Of a DNA stretch of 64,000 nt, positions 50,418 to 58,096 are shown in pieces. The notes under the pieces are model-generated. The model saw only the letters and a list, made by a program, of their open reading frames with translations. It searched no databases and was not told where the DNA came from. The position numbers and the translations under genes were made by a program. The DNA is from Bacteroidales bacterium (GTDB lineage Bacteria; Bacteroidota; Bacteroidia; Bacteroidales; UBA932): the NCBI GenBank assembly GCA_017445015.1, contig JAFSVL010000017.1, forward strand, positions 1 to 64,000. The letters run 5' to 3'. How positions within the stretch are numbered: position 1 is the stretch's first letter; every line of letters begins with the position of its first letter.

Positions 50418-50499
50418 ATGCTTCGAAGAAAAATCCAGGAGAAAGTTGCTGATTATCTGGAGAATGGCTCAAACAAGATTCCTGCCCGAGGCGCGAGAG
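50418..50499 (+). pseudogene. Decayed 5' fragment of an AAA-type ATPase (DUF4143 family)
   Basis: ATG 50418 begins MLRRKIQEKVADYLENGSNKI, which looks like the N-terminus of Bacteroidales ATPases of the DUF4143 group. There the sequence continues into a xxxGARQxGKS P-loop; here it reads PARGARAIS, without GKS, and collides with the umuC 3' end at 50500. The local DNA is more AT-rich than its surroundings. Interpretation as a remnant of a lost gene rests on my memory of the family. Confidence 0.4.
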
Positions 50500-51762
50500 C
50501 TATTTCACGGATACTCCGGGGATGTCGGACCAGCGGGTGGTGTAGTGGGGGGATTTATGCTCCTGGGTCATGTGGAAGCGGCCGTCGCCCTGGATGCCGA
50601 AACGCAGGGTCCCTTCCCCGAAACTGCGGTTGATGGCATCGATGGATGCCGACAGCCGGGCTTCACGCCCTGCGGCACGGGTGTCGCTGAATAGGGATTC
50701 CACATGCGCCTCTTCCTGTTCGATGCCCGTGAACACCACCCCGCCCTTCTTGTATCCGTAACCCGGATGGAAGAGTTGCCGTGCCGTCTGCGCGGCGGCG
50801 ACGACGATGCTCCGGTGCTCCTGCGTACCTTCCGGGAAGAGGACGTGGATTCCTCCGCAGGCCTGGGGTGCATCCTCCTTAAAGCGGTTGGTCATGGCGA
50901 ATACCACCATCTCCGTGGCGAATGAATGCTGGGTGCGCAACTTTTCGGCGGCTTTCCCGGCGAAGGTGGCGATCTGCCCGGTAAACTCCTGGAGGTCGGT
51001 TACGTCGTGCGAGAAACTGCGCGACACGCAGATGCTCTGTTTCGGCTCAATCATGTCTTCGAACACGATGCAGGGAATGCCGCGCAGTTCCTTCCATGTC
51101 CGCAGGCCGGGCAGATGGAAAAGCCCCATTACCGTGGATTCCGGCAGCGAGGCGTAGTCCCAGGCCGTCCTGACGCCGATTTCTTCCAGTTTCCTTAGCG
51201 AGTGGCGGCCTATGCCCCAGACATCCCCGACGGGAAACTTGCGCAGCACCTTTTCGATGTCCTGGGGACGATGCATATAGCAGCCGCCATTGAGGCGCGG
51301 ATATCTCTTGCAGAGTTTCGAGGCGATTTTGGCGAGCGTTTTCGTGGGTGCGATGCCCACCGATACCGGAATCGCCGTCTGTCTGCGGCAATCCCGTGAG
51401 ATTTGCTCGGCATAAGCCTTGAAATCGACGGACATTCCTGAAAGATCCAGGAAGGATTCGTCGATGGAATAGACTTCCACGCAGGGAGAATAGCCGCGCA
51501 GGACCTCCTGTACCCGTGCGGACAGGTCGCCGTAGAGGGCAAAATTGGAACTGAAGACGGCCACCTTATACCGCTCGACAATCGGCTTTATCTTAAAGAA
51601 CGGATCGCCCATTTTGATGCCCAGGGCCTTGGCCTCTTCGGAGCGGGCGATGGCGCAGCCGTCGTTGTTGCTCAGGACGATGACCGGCTTCCCGTTCAGA
51701 TCCGGACGGAACACCCTTTCGCACGAGGCGAAGAAATTGTTGCAGTCGGCCAGGGCGTACAC
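50500..51762 (-). CDS. umuC: DNA polymerase V catalytic subunit UmuC (Y family)
   Basis: 420 residues. Palm motifs are clear: MYALADCNNFFASCERVF with the catalytic Asp, YSIDESFLDLSG with the DE pair, and the GGCYMHRP and RKLEEIGVRTAWD helix-hairpin-helix region. It copies past DNA lesions, at the cost of mutations, after the SOS signal. The start codon is GTG at 51760-51762, 4 nt after the umuD stop. I see no LexA-box in the unit's upstream region. Full length, no breaks. Confidence 0.95.
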   Translation of the reverse strand: MYALADCNNFFASCERVFRPDLNGKPVIVLSNNDGCAIARSEEAKALGIKMGDPFFKIKPIVERYKVAVFSSNFALYGDLSARVQEVLRGYSPCVEVYSIDESFLDLSGMSVDFKAYAEQISRDCRRQTAIPVSVGIAPTKTLAKIASKLCKRYPRLNGGCYMHRPQDIEKVLRKFPVGDVWGIGRHSLRKLEEIGVRTAWDYASLPESTVMGLFHLPGLRTWKELRGIPCIVFEDMIEPKQSICVSRSFSHDVTDLQEFTGQIATFAGKAAEKLRTQHSFATEMVVFAMTNRFKEDAPQACGGIHVLFPEGTQEHRSIVVAAAQTARQLFHPGYGYKKGGVVFTGIEQEEAHVESLFSDTRAAGREARLSASIDAINRSFGEGTLRFGIQGDGRFHMTQEHKSPHYTTRWSDIPGVSVK

Positions 51763-51766
51763 TTCT

Positions 51767-52183
51767 TCAGGCTTTCTTGATGACCCAGGTGACTACGCCC
51801 CAGATGAGAAAATCATTGTCCGGCCCTATAGGGATGGGCCTGTACTTGGCGTGATGGGCATTGCAGGGCATGAGCACCGCGCTTCCGCCCGTCATCTCCA
51901 CCCGCTTGAGGGTGTATTCCCCGTCGATGAAGCAGACCGCCTTGCATCCGCTGTAAGGCTCCACCGCGCGGTCCACGATGATGATGTCGCCTTCATCCAT
52001 ATCCGCATCCACCATGGACACGCCGTCAACGCGGAAAAAGAAGGTGGAGGCGTTGTGCCGGACCAGCAGCTTCAGCAGGTCCAGTTTTTCGCGGAAATCG
52101 TCTGCCGGGGAGGGAAATCCCGCCTTGACTTCTCCCAGCGGGCTCTCGAACGAGCCGGTATTTTCCAGGGGATAAGGTTTCAT
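51767..52183 (-). CDS. umuD: DNA polymerase V accessory protein UmuD (S24 self-cleaving)
   Basis: 138 residues. Cleavage is expected between Ala21 and Gly22 (KAGFPSPADD); the catalytic dyad is Ser56 (VDGVSMVDADM) and Lys93 (GEYTLKRVE), 37 residues apart as in E. coli UmuD (Ser60/Lys97). RecA filaments trigger self-cleavage to UmuD', which joins UmuC. ATG 52183 overlaps the stop of the glycosyltransferase as ATGA, so umuDC is translated downstream of that gene. Confidence 0.95.
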   Translation of the reverse strand: MKPYPLENTGSFESPLGEVKAGFPSPADDFREKLDLLKLLVRHNASTFFFRVDGVSMVDADMDEGDIIIVDRAVEPYSGCKAVCFIDGEYTLKRVEMTGGSAVLMPCNAHHAKYRPIPIGPDNDFLIWGVVTWVIKKA

Positions 52184-53241
52184 TGCACAAGTTCTGTCCA
52201 GCGGCGTTCAAAAGTGGCGGGGGAGAGGGCCGTGCAGACGGCGTCACGGCCGCGCAGGCCCAGGGTGGCGCGTTCTTCGGCGCTGAGGGATACCAGGCGC
52301 CGGAGGGCTTCCGCAATCGATGCGCTCAGTTCAGGATGGAAGAGCGTGCCGTTGACGCCTTCATGAACATAGCGGGGATTGTCGCTGACGGCGCTGACGG
52401 CGGCGGGAAGGCCGCAGGCGAGGGCCTCGGCGAGCGAATTGGAGGTCCCTTCATGGTAACTGGGCAGGCAGAAGATGTCGGCATCATGGTAGAGCGACGC
52501 GACGTCGTGCTCGGCGATATGGAGACGGAACTGGTTTTCCAGCCCGAGTTGCGCAATCCTGCGCAGGCATTTGCGGTAATATCCGTTCTCCCGCACCAGA
52601 CCGTACCAGTCGAAACGTACCGCTTCCCCGCGCAGCAGCGCCGCCGCTTCAATCAGCCCGAGTGTATTCTTGCGCCGGCAGATGCGGGCTGTCGTGATGA
52701 TGCGGACGACACCCTCTGCGGCAGATGTTGCCCCGGGCCGGAAAAGCGCCGTATCCACGAAATTGGGAATGGTGAGCAGCCGTGACGAGAGTTTCGGAAA
52801 GTGGCTCCGCATGAAGGCTTCCTGCGAAAAATTGTTGCAGACGACATAATCGGCCTGCCGGTAGAGCAGGAAATGGATGCGGTCGTGCAGGTGTACGCGG
52901 ATGCTGAAATCGCGTTCCGACACGATCAGCCGGAAGCCCGGATAGAGCAGGTGCGCGATGCAGGCTTTGCGGTTGGCGCTGGTCAGGAAGGAAATCATCA
53001 GGTCGCAGCCGCTGCGCTTCATATACAGGGCCATCGAACAGACGAGTTGCAGCCTGAAAATTTTCTTCAGCGTGACGTGCCTGATGCCCAGACGCTTGAC
53101 ATCCTCTTCGTAAAACCGCCCCGTCCGGTAGGTAATCAACTCGACGTCGTGTCCTTCCCGCTTCAGCGCTGAAGCCAGTCCGATAAGCTGCCTCTCGGCG
53201 CCACCCAGGGTAAGGGAACCAATCAAAAGGGCGATTTTCAT
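52180..53241 (-). CDS. Glycosyltransferase family 4
   Basis: 353 residues with the GT-B fold. The N-terminal IGSLTLGGAERQLIGLA nucleotide-fold start and the C-terminal EGTSNSLAEALACGLPAAVS E-x7-E motif identify GT4, a retaining transferase that adds a sugar from a nucleotide donor, on the inner face of the inner membrane. Its stop overlaps umuD; its start is 45 bp from the divergent wzi ATG. Together with Wzi it suggests surface polysaccharide assembly. Sugar and acceptor unknown. Confidence 0.92.
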   Translation of the reverse strand: MKIALLIGSLTLGGAERQLIGLASALKREGHDVELITYRTGRFYEEDVKRLGIRHVTLKKIFRLQLVCSMALYMKRSGCDLMISFLTSANRKACIAHLLYPGFRLIVSERDFSIRVHLHDRIHFLLYRQADYVVCNNFSQEAFMRSHFPKLSSRLLTIPNFVDTALFRPGATSAAEGVVRIITTARICRRKNTLGLIEAAALLRGEAVRFDWYGLVRENGYYRKCLRRIAQLGLENQFRLHIAEHDVASLYHDADIFCLPSYHEGTSNSLAEALACGLPAAVSAVSDNPRYVHEGVNGTLFHPELSASIAEALRRLVSLSAEERATLGLRGRDAVCTALSPATFERRWTELVQ

Positions 53242-53286
53242 AAACGAAGGCGCAATTTAGCAAAAGTTTTGCTATTTTTACCGGAT

Positions 53287-54744
53287 ATGAACGATTTCGT
53301 GGTAACGATGATGCTGCTCGGTGCCGTTTCCACCGGCGGCAAGATGTCGTTCTGGGCCACGGCCAACGCCTATGGACTGATGCCGGAATACAGCGGCGGT
53401 CTCGTGCAGGTAGGGGCGCACACCAAGTTTGATGAAAGTAAGGACTGGAAGTGGTGCTGGGGCGTTTCTCTCGCGGGGCGCGGGGAAATGCACGACGGCT
53501 TCACCTTCATCCCGGACGAGGCTTATCTGAGCGGCGGCTGGCGGAACCTGTCGCTGGATCTGGGCATCAAGCATGAGGCGCAGTATTTCCAGGGCGCCGG
53601 CGAATACCTGGGCTCCCTTTCCGTGACGGCAGGCCGCCTGGCCTGGAGCGGCAATACCCGTTCCATGCCGGGATACACCCTGCGGCTTGCGCCGGCGAAC
53701 ATTCCCTTCACCAAAGGTCACGTGCAGATTTATGGCTCCTGGGGCGATTACGTCAATATCGACCCTTACAGTTATGTGCAGCACCACCTGGTCCATTCGA
53801 CCCGCTTCGGCCTGATCGGCCACATCGGCCGTTTCAGCCTTACGCTCGGGCTCGATCATTGGGCGCAATGGTCCGGCACGCATCCGACACTGGGGAAAAT
53901 GCCCACTTCCTTTATGGACTACCTGCGGGTCGTGACCGGCCGGAGCGGCGGCTCCTCGAGCAGCGAAAGTGACCGGATCAACGTCATCGGCAATCAGCTC
54001 GGTACGGAACTCGTACGACTGGAGTATCGCGGGAACGGCTGGAAGATCACGGCGCAGCACGAACTCCCCTACGACGACCGTTCCGGCATGAAGTGGCAGA
54101 ATTTCCCGGACGGGGTGAATACCTTCTGCTTCTCTTTCGAAGACAAGAAACGCTGGGTTTCCGACATTCTCCTTGAAGCCCAGTACACGATGTGGCAGTC
54201 GGGCAGGGATCACCAGCGCCTGGCGACCGAAGCGGAAATCGCCGCAGGAAAAGACCCCCGCCTCTTTACGGACAAATGGGGAACCTGGATTATCCTGGGC
54301 GGCGGCGACAATTACTGCAACAACGGCGAATATGCCTCCGGCTGGACGGCCTGGGGCCGCAGCAAGGGCAATCCGCTCTTTTATGTGAAGGGAACGCGCG
54401 ACGGAAGCCTGGACCACAAAAAGACCGTCATGGGGGTGGAGAACAACCGCCTGCTCTCGGCCCACGCCGGCCTGGGCGGATCCATCGCCCATTACGCGCC
54501 CTATCGCCTGATGTTTACCTGGGCGCGCTGTTACGGCACATACGGTGCTCCTTACGAGAAGAATACCAGAGGCTATGAAATTCCGCTCCATCAGCTCAGT
54601 ATGTCTTTTTCGGCGCAGATTCCTTTCCTCAAGGGCTCCCTGCTCCTGCTTCCCGGCATCTACTATGACTGGGGCGATATCCTGCCCAGCAACTTCGCCG
54701 CGACGCTCGGGCTCCGTTATGTTTTCAAACCCGGCATGAAATGA
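53287..54744 (+). CDS. Capsule assembly Wzi-like outer-membrane protein
   Basis: 485 residues, strand-rich with many Gly/aromatic residues, ending in [12 protein letters not shown] as expected of a beta-barrel. Motifs match the Bacteroidetes Wzi family: GKMSFWATANAYGL, GVSLAGRGEMHDGF, ETAGRLAWSGNTRS-type SVTAGRLAWSGN and FPDGVNTFCFSFEDKK. Wzi attaches capsule to the cell surface. The N-terminus lacks a clear signal peptide: ATG 53287 yields MNDFVVTMMLLGAV with no basic n-region, while the frame upstream reads through KRRR then LAKVLLFLP. A TATTTTTA box lies at 53273-53280. The stop overlaps folE by 4 bp. Confidence 0.75.
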   Translation: MNDFVVTMMLLGAVSTGGKMSFWATANAYGLMPEYSGGLVQVGAHTKFDESKDWKWCWGVSLAGRGEMHDGFTFIPDEAYLSGGWRNLSLDLGIKHEAQYFQGAGEYLGSLSVTAGRLAWSGNTRSMPGYTLRLAPANIPFTKGHVQIYGSWGDYVNIDPYSYVQHHLVHSTRFGLIGHIGRFSLTLGLDHWAQWSGTHPTLGKMPTSFMDYLRVVTGRSGGSSSSESDRINVIGNQLGTELVRLEYRGNGWKITAQHELPYDDRSGMKWQNFPDGVNTFCFSFEDKKRWVSDILLEAQYTMWQSGRDHQRLATEAEIAAGKDPRLFTDKWGTWIILGGGDNYCNNGEYASGWTAWGRSKGNPLFYVKGTRDGSLDHKKTVMGVENNRLLSAHAGLGGSIAHYAPYRLMFTWARCYGTYGAPYEKNTRGYEIPLHQLSMSFSAQIPFLKGSLLLLPGIYYDWGDILPSNFAATLGLRYVFKPGMK

Positions 54745-55328
54745 TCAGTGAAAAGACGGCCCGGCAGCATATCCGGGAACTGCTCGAATACATCGGCGAG
54801 GATCCGGACCGTGACGGCCTGCGCGATACGCCCGACCGTATCCTGCGGATGTTCGGCGAGATGTTCCGGGGCTATGACCCGGCGCAGAAGCCGGCGGTCA
54901 CGACCTTCCGCAATGGTTCGGACGGCATCGTTTACGACAATATGGTGGTCGATACCGGCTCCTTCTATTCGGTATGCGAGCATCATTTCCGTACCTTCTT
55001 CGGCGACTACTGGTTCGCCTATATCCCCAACCGCAAGGGCAAGATCCTCGGTCTGTCGAAGATTGCCCGCGTGGTGGATTACTGTTCGGCCCGCGCCCAG
55101 GTGCAGGAGCGGCTGGTGCATGATGTGGTGCAGATGCTTTCCGAAGCCCTGGACGACGAATACCCTCCGCTCGGGATGGCGCTGATGATGCGCGGACGCC
55201 ACATGTGCAAGGAAAGCCGGGGGGTGAAGAAGGAGGGGGCGATGGTCTCCACCTACCTGACGGGCATTTTCCGCACGGACGCCCAGACCAGAAACGAATT
55301 TTTATCCTATACCCGACATGTTCTCTGA
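54741..55328 (+). CDS. folE: GTP cyclohydrolase I
   Basis: 195 residues. The zinc and catalytic motifs [29 protein letters not shown] and [22 protein letters not shown] are all present. It converts GTP to 7,8-dihydroneopterin triphosphate, the first step of folate (and queuosine) synthesis. ATG 54741 overlaps the wzi stop (ATGA), and the stop overlaps tdk by 11 bp. Confidence 0.97.
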   Translation: MISEKTARQHIRELLEYIGEDPDRDGLRDTPDRILRMFGEMFRGYDPAQKPAVTTFRNGSDGIVYDNMVVDTGSFYSVCEHHFRTFFGDYWFAYIPNRKGKILGLSKIARVVDYCSARAQVQERLVHDVVQMLSEALDDEYPPLGMALMMRGRHMCKESRGVKKEGAMVSTYLTGIFRTDAQTRNEFLSYTRHVL

Positions 55329-55890
55329 AAATTATCGCAGGTCCGGCTGCGTCGAGGTCATCTGCGGCTCGATGTTTTCCGGCAAGACCGAGGAACTGAT
55401 CCGCCGCCTCAAGCGGGCGCAGTTCGCCAATCAGAAAATCGCCATCTTCAAGCCCATCATCGATGTGCGCTACTCCGAGGTGGAGGTGGTCTCCCATGAC
55501 CTTCACAGCATTCGCTCCACGCCGATTTCGGATGCGTCGAGCATGCTGGAGATTCCGCCGGAGGTGGAAGTGGTCGGGATTGACGAGGCGCAGTTCTTCG
55601 GCGACAACCTCGTGGAGGTCTGTCAGGCGCTGGCGAACCGCGGCGTGCGTGTGATTATCGCCGGTCTGGATACGGATTTTCAGGGGAATCCCTTCGGCCC
55701 CATGCCGCGCCTGATGGCGATTGCCGAGGATGTGCAGAAAGTCCACGCCATCTGCGTGCGCTGCGGAAACCTGGCCAACCACTCGCACCGCCTTTCCAAA
55801 AGCAGCGACCTGGTCCTGCTCGGCGAGAAGGATATCTACGAGCCCCTTTGCCGGGAGTGTTATAACAAGGCAATCGCCGAATCGGACTAG
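55318..55890 (+). CDS. tdk: Thymidine kinase (type II)
   Basis: 190 residues. The P-loop is [19 protein letters not shown] (~residues 16-34), followed by the DEAQFF active-site motif and a zinc-binding lasso domain with [11 protein letters not shown] and CRECYNKA. It phosphorylates thymidine for salvage into dTMP. It begins inside folE (11-bp overlap), and its stop overlaps the convergent ribbon-helix-helix-like gene by 4 bp. Confidence 0.97.
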   Translation: MFSENYRRSGCVEVICGSMFSGKTEELIRRLKRAQFANQKIAIFKPIIDVRYSEVEVVSHDLHSIRSTPISDASSMLEIPPEVEVVGIDEAQFFGDNLVEVCQALANRGVRVIIAGLDTDFQGNPFGPMPRLMAIAEDVQKVHAICVRCGNLANHSHRLSKSSDLVLLGEKDIYEPLCRECYNKAIAESD

Positions 55891-56120
55891 AAGAGCGTCG
55901 GGTGGCTCTTGTCGAGTTCCGTCAGGATGCGCTCCATGACGGCGCTGCGGATGAGGGCGGAACGGGAGGAGACTTTGAAGCGTTTGCAGAACTCGTCAAT
56001 GGCTGAGAGTTCCATCTCGTTGAAAAATACACTCTTGCGATATTTTCTCCGGAGGGCGTTGCGCTGCCGGTCCAGATAGGCGGGATCCACCCCGGCGTAT
56101 TTTTTCTTTTTCCGTGGCAT
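55887..56120 (-). CDS. Small basic ribbon-helix-helix-like protein
   Basis: 77 residues. A lysine-rich N-terminus ([10 protein letters not shown]) is followed by [38 protein letters not shown], which looks like a strand-helix-helix of the RHH/CopG DNA-binding fold. The C-terminus DKSHPTLF is well formed. I believe homologues are widespread in Bacteroidales as hypothetical proteins. No toxin partner is beside it. Its own promoter lies 4 nt upstream, inside the DUF5106-gene end. Likely a DNA-binding regulator; target unknown. Confidence 0.7.
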   Translation of the reverse strand: MPRKKKKYAGVDPAYLDRQRNALRRKYRKSVFFNEMELSAIDEFCKRFKVSSRSALIRSAVMERILTELDKSHPTLF

Positions 56121-56124
56121 AGCG

Positions 56125-56154
56125 CAAATATAAGTATAATTATTTGATATACAA
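56125..56154 (-). promoter_or_regulatory. Promoter of the ribbon-helix-helix-like gene
   Basis: Read on the minus strand: TTG (56154-56152), 19 nt, TATATTTG (56132-56125), then only 4 nt to the ATG. A perfect Bacteroidetes -33/-7 match; the -33 half overlaps the last codons of the DUF5106-type gene. Confidence 0.75.
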
Positions 56155-56964
56155 TTCCTGAAGCGCCCTGGCTACGGGAAGGAGCTGGACCAGGCTGTCC
56201 ATCTCCAGGCGCCGGCCGATAATCGTTCCGCCGGGTTCGACCATGAAGAGGCGCGGAGTGCCGATGACGCCGTATCCCAATTGATAGCCGGAACGGATTT
56301 CCGGGTCCCAGTAATGCCGGACTTTGACGAGCGGATTCCCGCTGCGGATTTCCCGGCGGAACTGCCGCCAGGACTTGCGGTCAGTCCCGGTATAGACGGC
56401 GGCCATGTCGATGGGAAAATCCACGCCGGAGAGGGCTGAGGGTAGTAATTTGACCTCGGCACGGCATTTCGAACAGCCCGGTTCATAGAAAAACAGCAAT
56501 GTCGTTTTGCCCTTGGCGGGAATATCGGCGTGTCCGCCGCAGGGTTTGTACAGCCGCATCGCAGGGGCATCCATCCCGATAAGCGAACTGCGGTTGAAAC
56601 GTACGAACATTTCGGCGTCCAGTTCGTCGAATTCGCTGCGCATCGCCAGCCGCTTGGTGGCGAACCACTGTTCATGGAGCCGGATGGCGACTTCTTCCTC
56701 GCCCATCAGCTTCGAGTTCCGGTAATGGTCGAAGAGCGCAAGAGCTACATGCTGGCGGGTGAGGCTGTCGCGGCAGCTTTCAATCAGGAAGTTGCTTTCC
56801 CGGAGTTTGTCGGCATTGTCGAGCGGGAGCATGGCCTCGCAGTAGCGCAGCAGCAGGGAGTCGAGGGCGGCGAAGTGCAGGGAATCCGCCGTCCCGGCCA
56901 GAGCGGGCAACTCCAGTGCCAGGACAAGGAGCGCCGTCAGCAGTCTTTTCAGCGCTGTGCGCAT
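56140..56964 (-). CDS. Secreted thioredoxin-fold protein (DUF5106-like)
   Basis: 274 residues. A signal peptide (MRTALKRLLTALLVLALELPALA) is followed by a helical DUF5106-like domain (~25-150) and a thioredoxin-like domain whose redox motif is CSKC in FFYEPGCSKCRAEVKL, with the cis-Pro in GTPRLFMVEPGG. It probably exchanges disulphides in the periplasm. The ATG overlaps the coaD stop by one base (TGATG). Last member of lon-ung-coaD-this gene. Confidence 0.8.
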   Translation of the reverse strand: MRTALKRLLTALLVLALELPALAGTADSLHFAALDSLLLRYCEAMLPLDNADKLRESNFLIESCRDSLTRQHVALALFDHYRNSKLMGEEEVAIRLHEQWFATKRLAMRSEFDELDAEMFVRFNRSSLIGMDAPAMRLYKPCGGHADIPAKGKTTLLFFYEPGCSKCRAEVKLLPSALSGVDFPIDMAAVYTGTDRKSWRQFRREIRSGNPLVKVRHYWDPEIRSGYQLGYGVIGTPRLFMVEPGGTIIGRRLEMDSLVQLLPVARALQELYIK

Positions 56965-57440
56965 CAGGCCTCGTCCGGTTCGGGCAGCACGACCCCTTCG
57001 GGCATGAAGAGGGAGGTGTCACCGCGGTGTTTGAGGATGTCGCGTACCGCCGACGAGGAAATGTGCGCGAATTCCTGGGCCGTCGGGATGATGATGGTCT
57101 CGATTTCCGGTGCAAGCCGCCGGTTGGCATCGGCGATGCTGCGTTCCGCTTCGAAATCGAGCATATTCCGTACGCCGCGGACGATGTGGCGGATACCCAT
57201 ATCCCGGCAGATATCCACTGTCAGGCCATCGTAATTGATGATTTGTACACCATCCAGTCCGGCTGTCACCTGGCGGATGATATCAATTTTCTGCTCGGTG
57301 CTGAAATAGCCGCGCTTGTCCTGATTGACACCGATGGCGATGACGATGCGGTCAAACATCGTCAGGGCGCGTTTCAGAATATTCAGATGCCCTGCGGTAA
57401 AGGGGTCGAAAGACCCGGGGAACAGTGCTACAGTTTCCAT
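56964..57440 (-). CDS. coaD: Phosphopantetheine adenylyltransferase
   Basis: 158 residues. The nucleotidyltransferase motif GSFDPFTAGHLNI (with the T/H-x-G-H), RGVRNMLDFEAE and the C-terminal SSSAVRDI motif identify CoaD. It makes dephospho-CoA from phosphopantetheine and ATP. The start overlaps ung by 13 bp. In many Bacteroidetes coaD is beside other genes; here it sits between ung and a thioredoxin-like gene. Confidence 0.97.
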   Translation of the reverse strand: METVALFPGSFDPFTAGHLNILKRALTMFDRIVIAIGVNQDKRGYFSTEQKIDIIRQVTAGLDGVQIINYDGLTVDICRDMGIRHIVRGVRNMLDFEAERSIADANRRLAPEIETIIIPTAQEFAHISSSAVRDILKHRGDTSLFMPEGVVLPEPDEA

Positions 57441-58096
57441 TCTATCGGGGTTTTCCCTGCATTGCGCAGGATTTCATTGGTTTTGGAAAAATGCCGGCAG
57501 CCGAAAAAGGCGCCGCCGGCCAGCGGGGACGGATGTGCCGCCTCCAGCACGAAATGGCGCGCCGGGTCGATGAGCCCGCGCTTTGAACGGGCGAAATTGC
57601 CCCAGAGCAGGAAGACCAGACCTTCCCTGCGCTCGGACAGGGTGCGGATGACGGCGTCCGTGAATTCCTGCCAGCCGCTGCGGCTGTGGGAGGCCGCTTT
57701 TCCCGCTTCTACGGTCAGGACCGCATTGAGCAGCAGTACGCCCTGGCGTGCCCAGGGTTCGAGATTCGGGCGTCCGGACATGCGGATGCCGAGGTCGTCC
57801 TCGATTTCACGGAAAATATTCTTGAGGGACGGGGGAGCGGGAACGCCGTCCGGCACGGAGAAGGACAGTCCCATCGCCTGGCCGGGATTGTGATAGGGGT
57901 CCTGTCCCAGGATAACGACCTTCACATCGTCGAAGGGAGTCAGTTCAAAGGCTTTGAAAATGCGGTTCCCGGCCGGATAGATGCGTTTGCCGGCCGCCTT
58001 TTCGGCATGAAGGAAAGCGACAAGCCGTGCAAAATACGGCTTGTCGAACTCTTCCTGGAGGATGCCCTTCCAGCTGTCTTCAATCTGTACGTTCAA
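57428..58096 (-). CDS. ung: Uracil-DNA glycosylase (family 1)
   Basis: 222 residues. The catalytic Asp66 is in LGQDPYHNPGQAMGL; the uracil pocket and DNA loop are in HPSPLAGGAFFGCRHF with its His. It removes uracil from DNA. The start codon is TTG at 58094-58096 ([13 protein letters not shown], the expected N-terminus), overlapping the lon stop as TTGA. The use of TTG and overlap suggest low-efficiency coupled translation. Confidence 0.96.
   Translation of the reverse strand: MNVQIEDSWKGILQEEFDKPYFARLVAFLHAEKAAGKRIYPAGNRIFKAFELTPFDDVKVVILGQDPYHNPGQAMGLSFSVPDGVPAPPSLKNIFREIEDDLGIRMSGRPNLEPWARQGVLLLNAVLTVEAGKAASHSRSGWQEFTDAVIRTLSERREGLVFLLWGNFARSKRGLIDPARHFVLEAAHPSPLAGGAFFGCRHFSKTNEILRNAGKTPIEWKL

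Noticed and set aside
50500-52183. umuDC as part of a plasmid, prophage or integrated element
   Set aside because: No integrase, att repeats or phage genes are seen, and the flanking genes (glycosyltransferase, transporter) look chromosomal.
55887-56120. Antitoxin of a toxin-antitoxin pair
   Set aside because: The RHH-like fold fits an antitoxin, but there is no adjacent toxin-sized gene on the same strand; neighbours are tdk and a thioredoxin-like gene.
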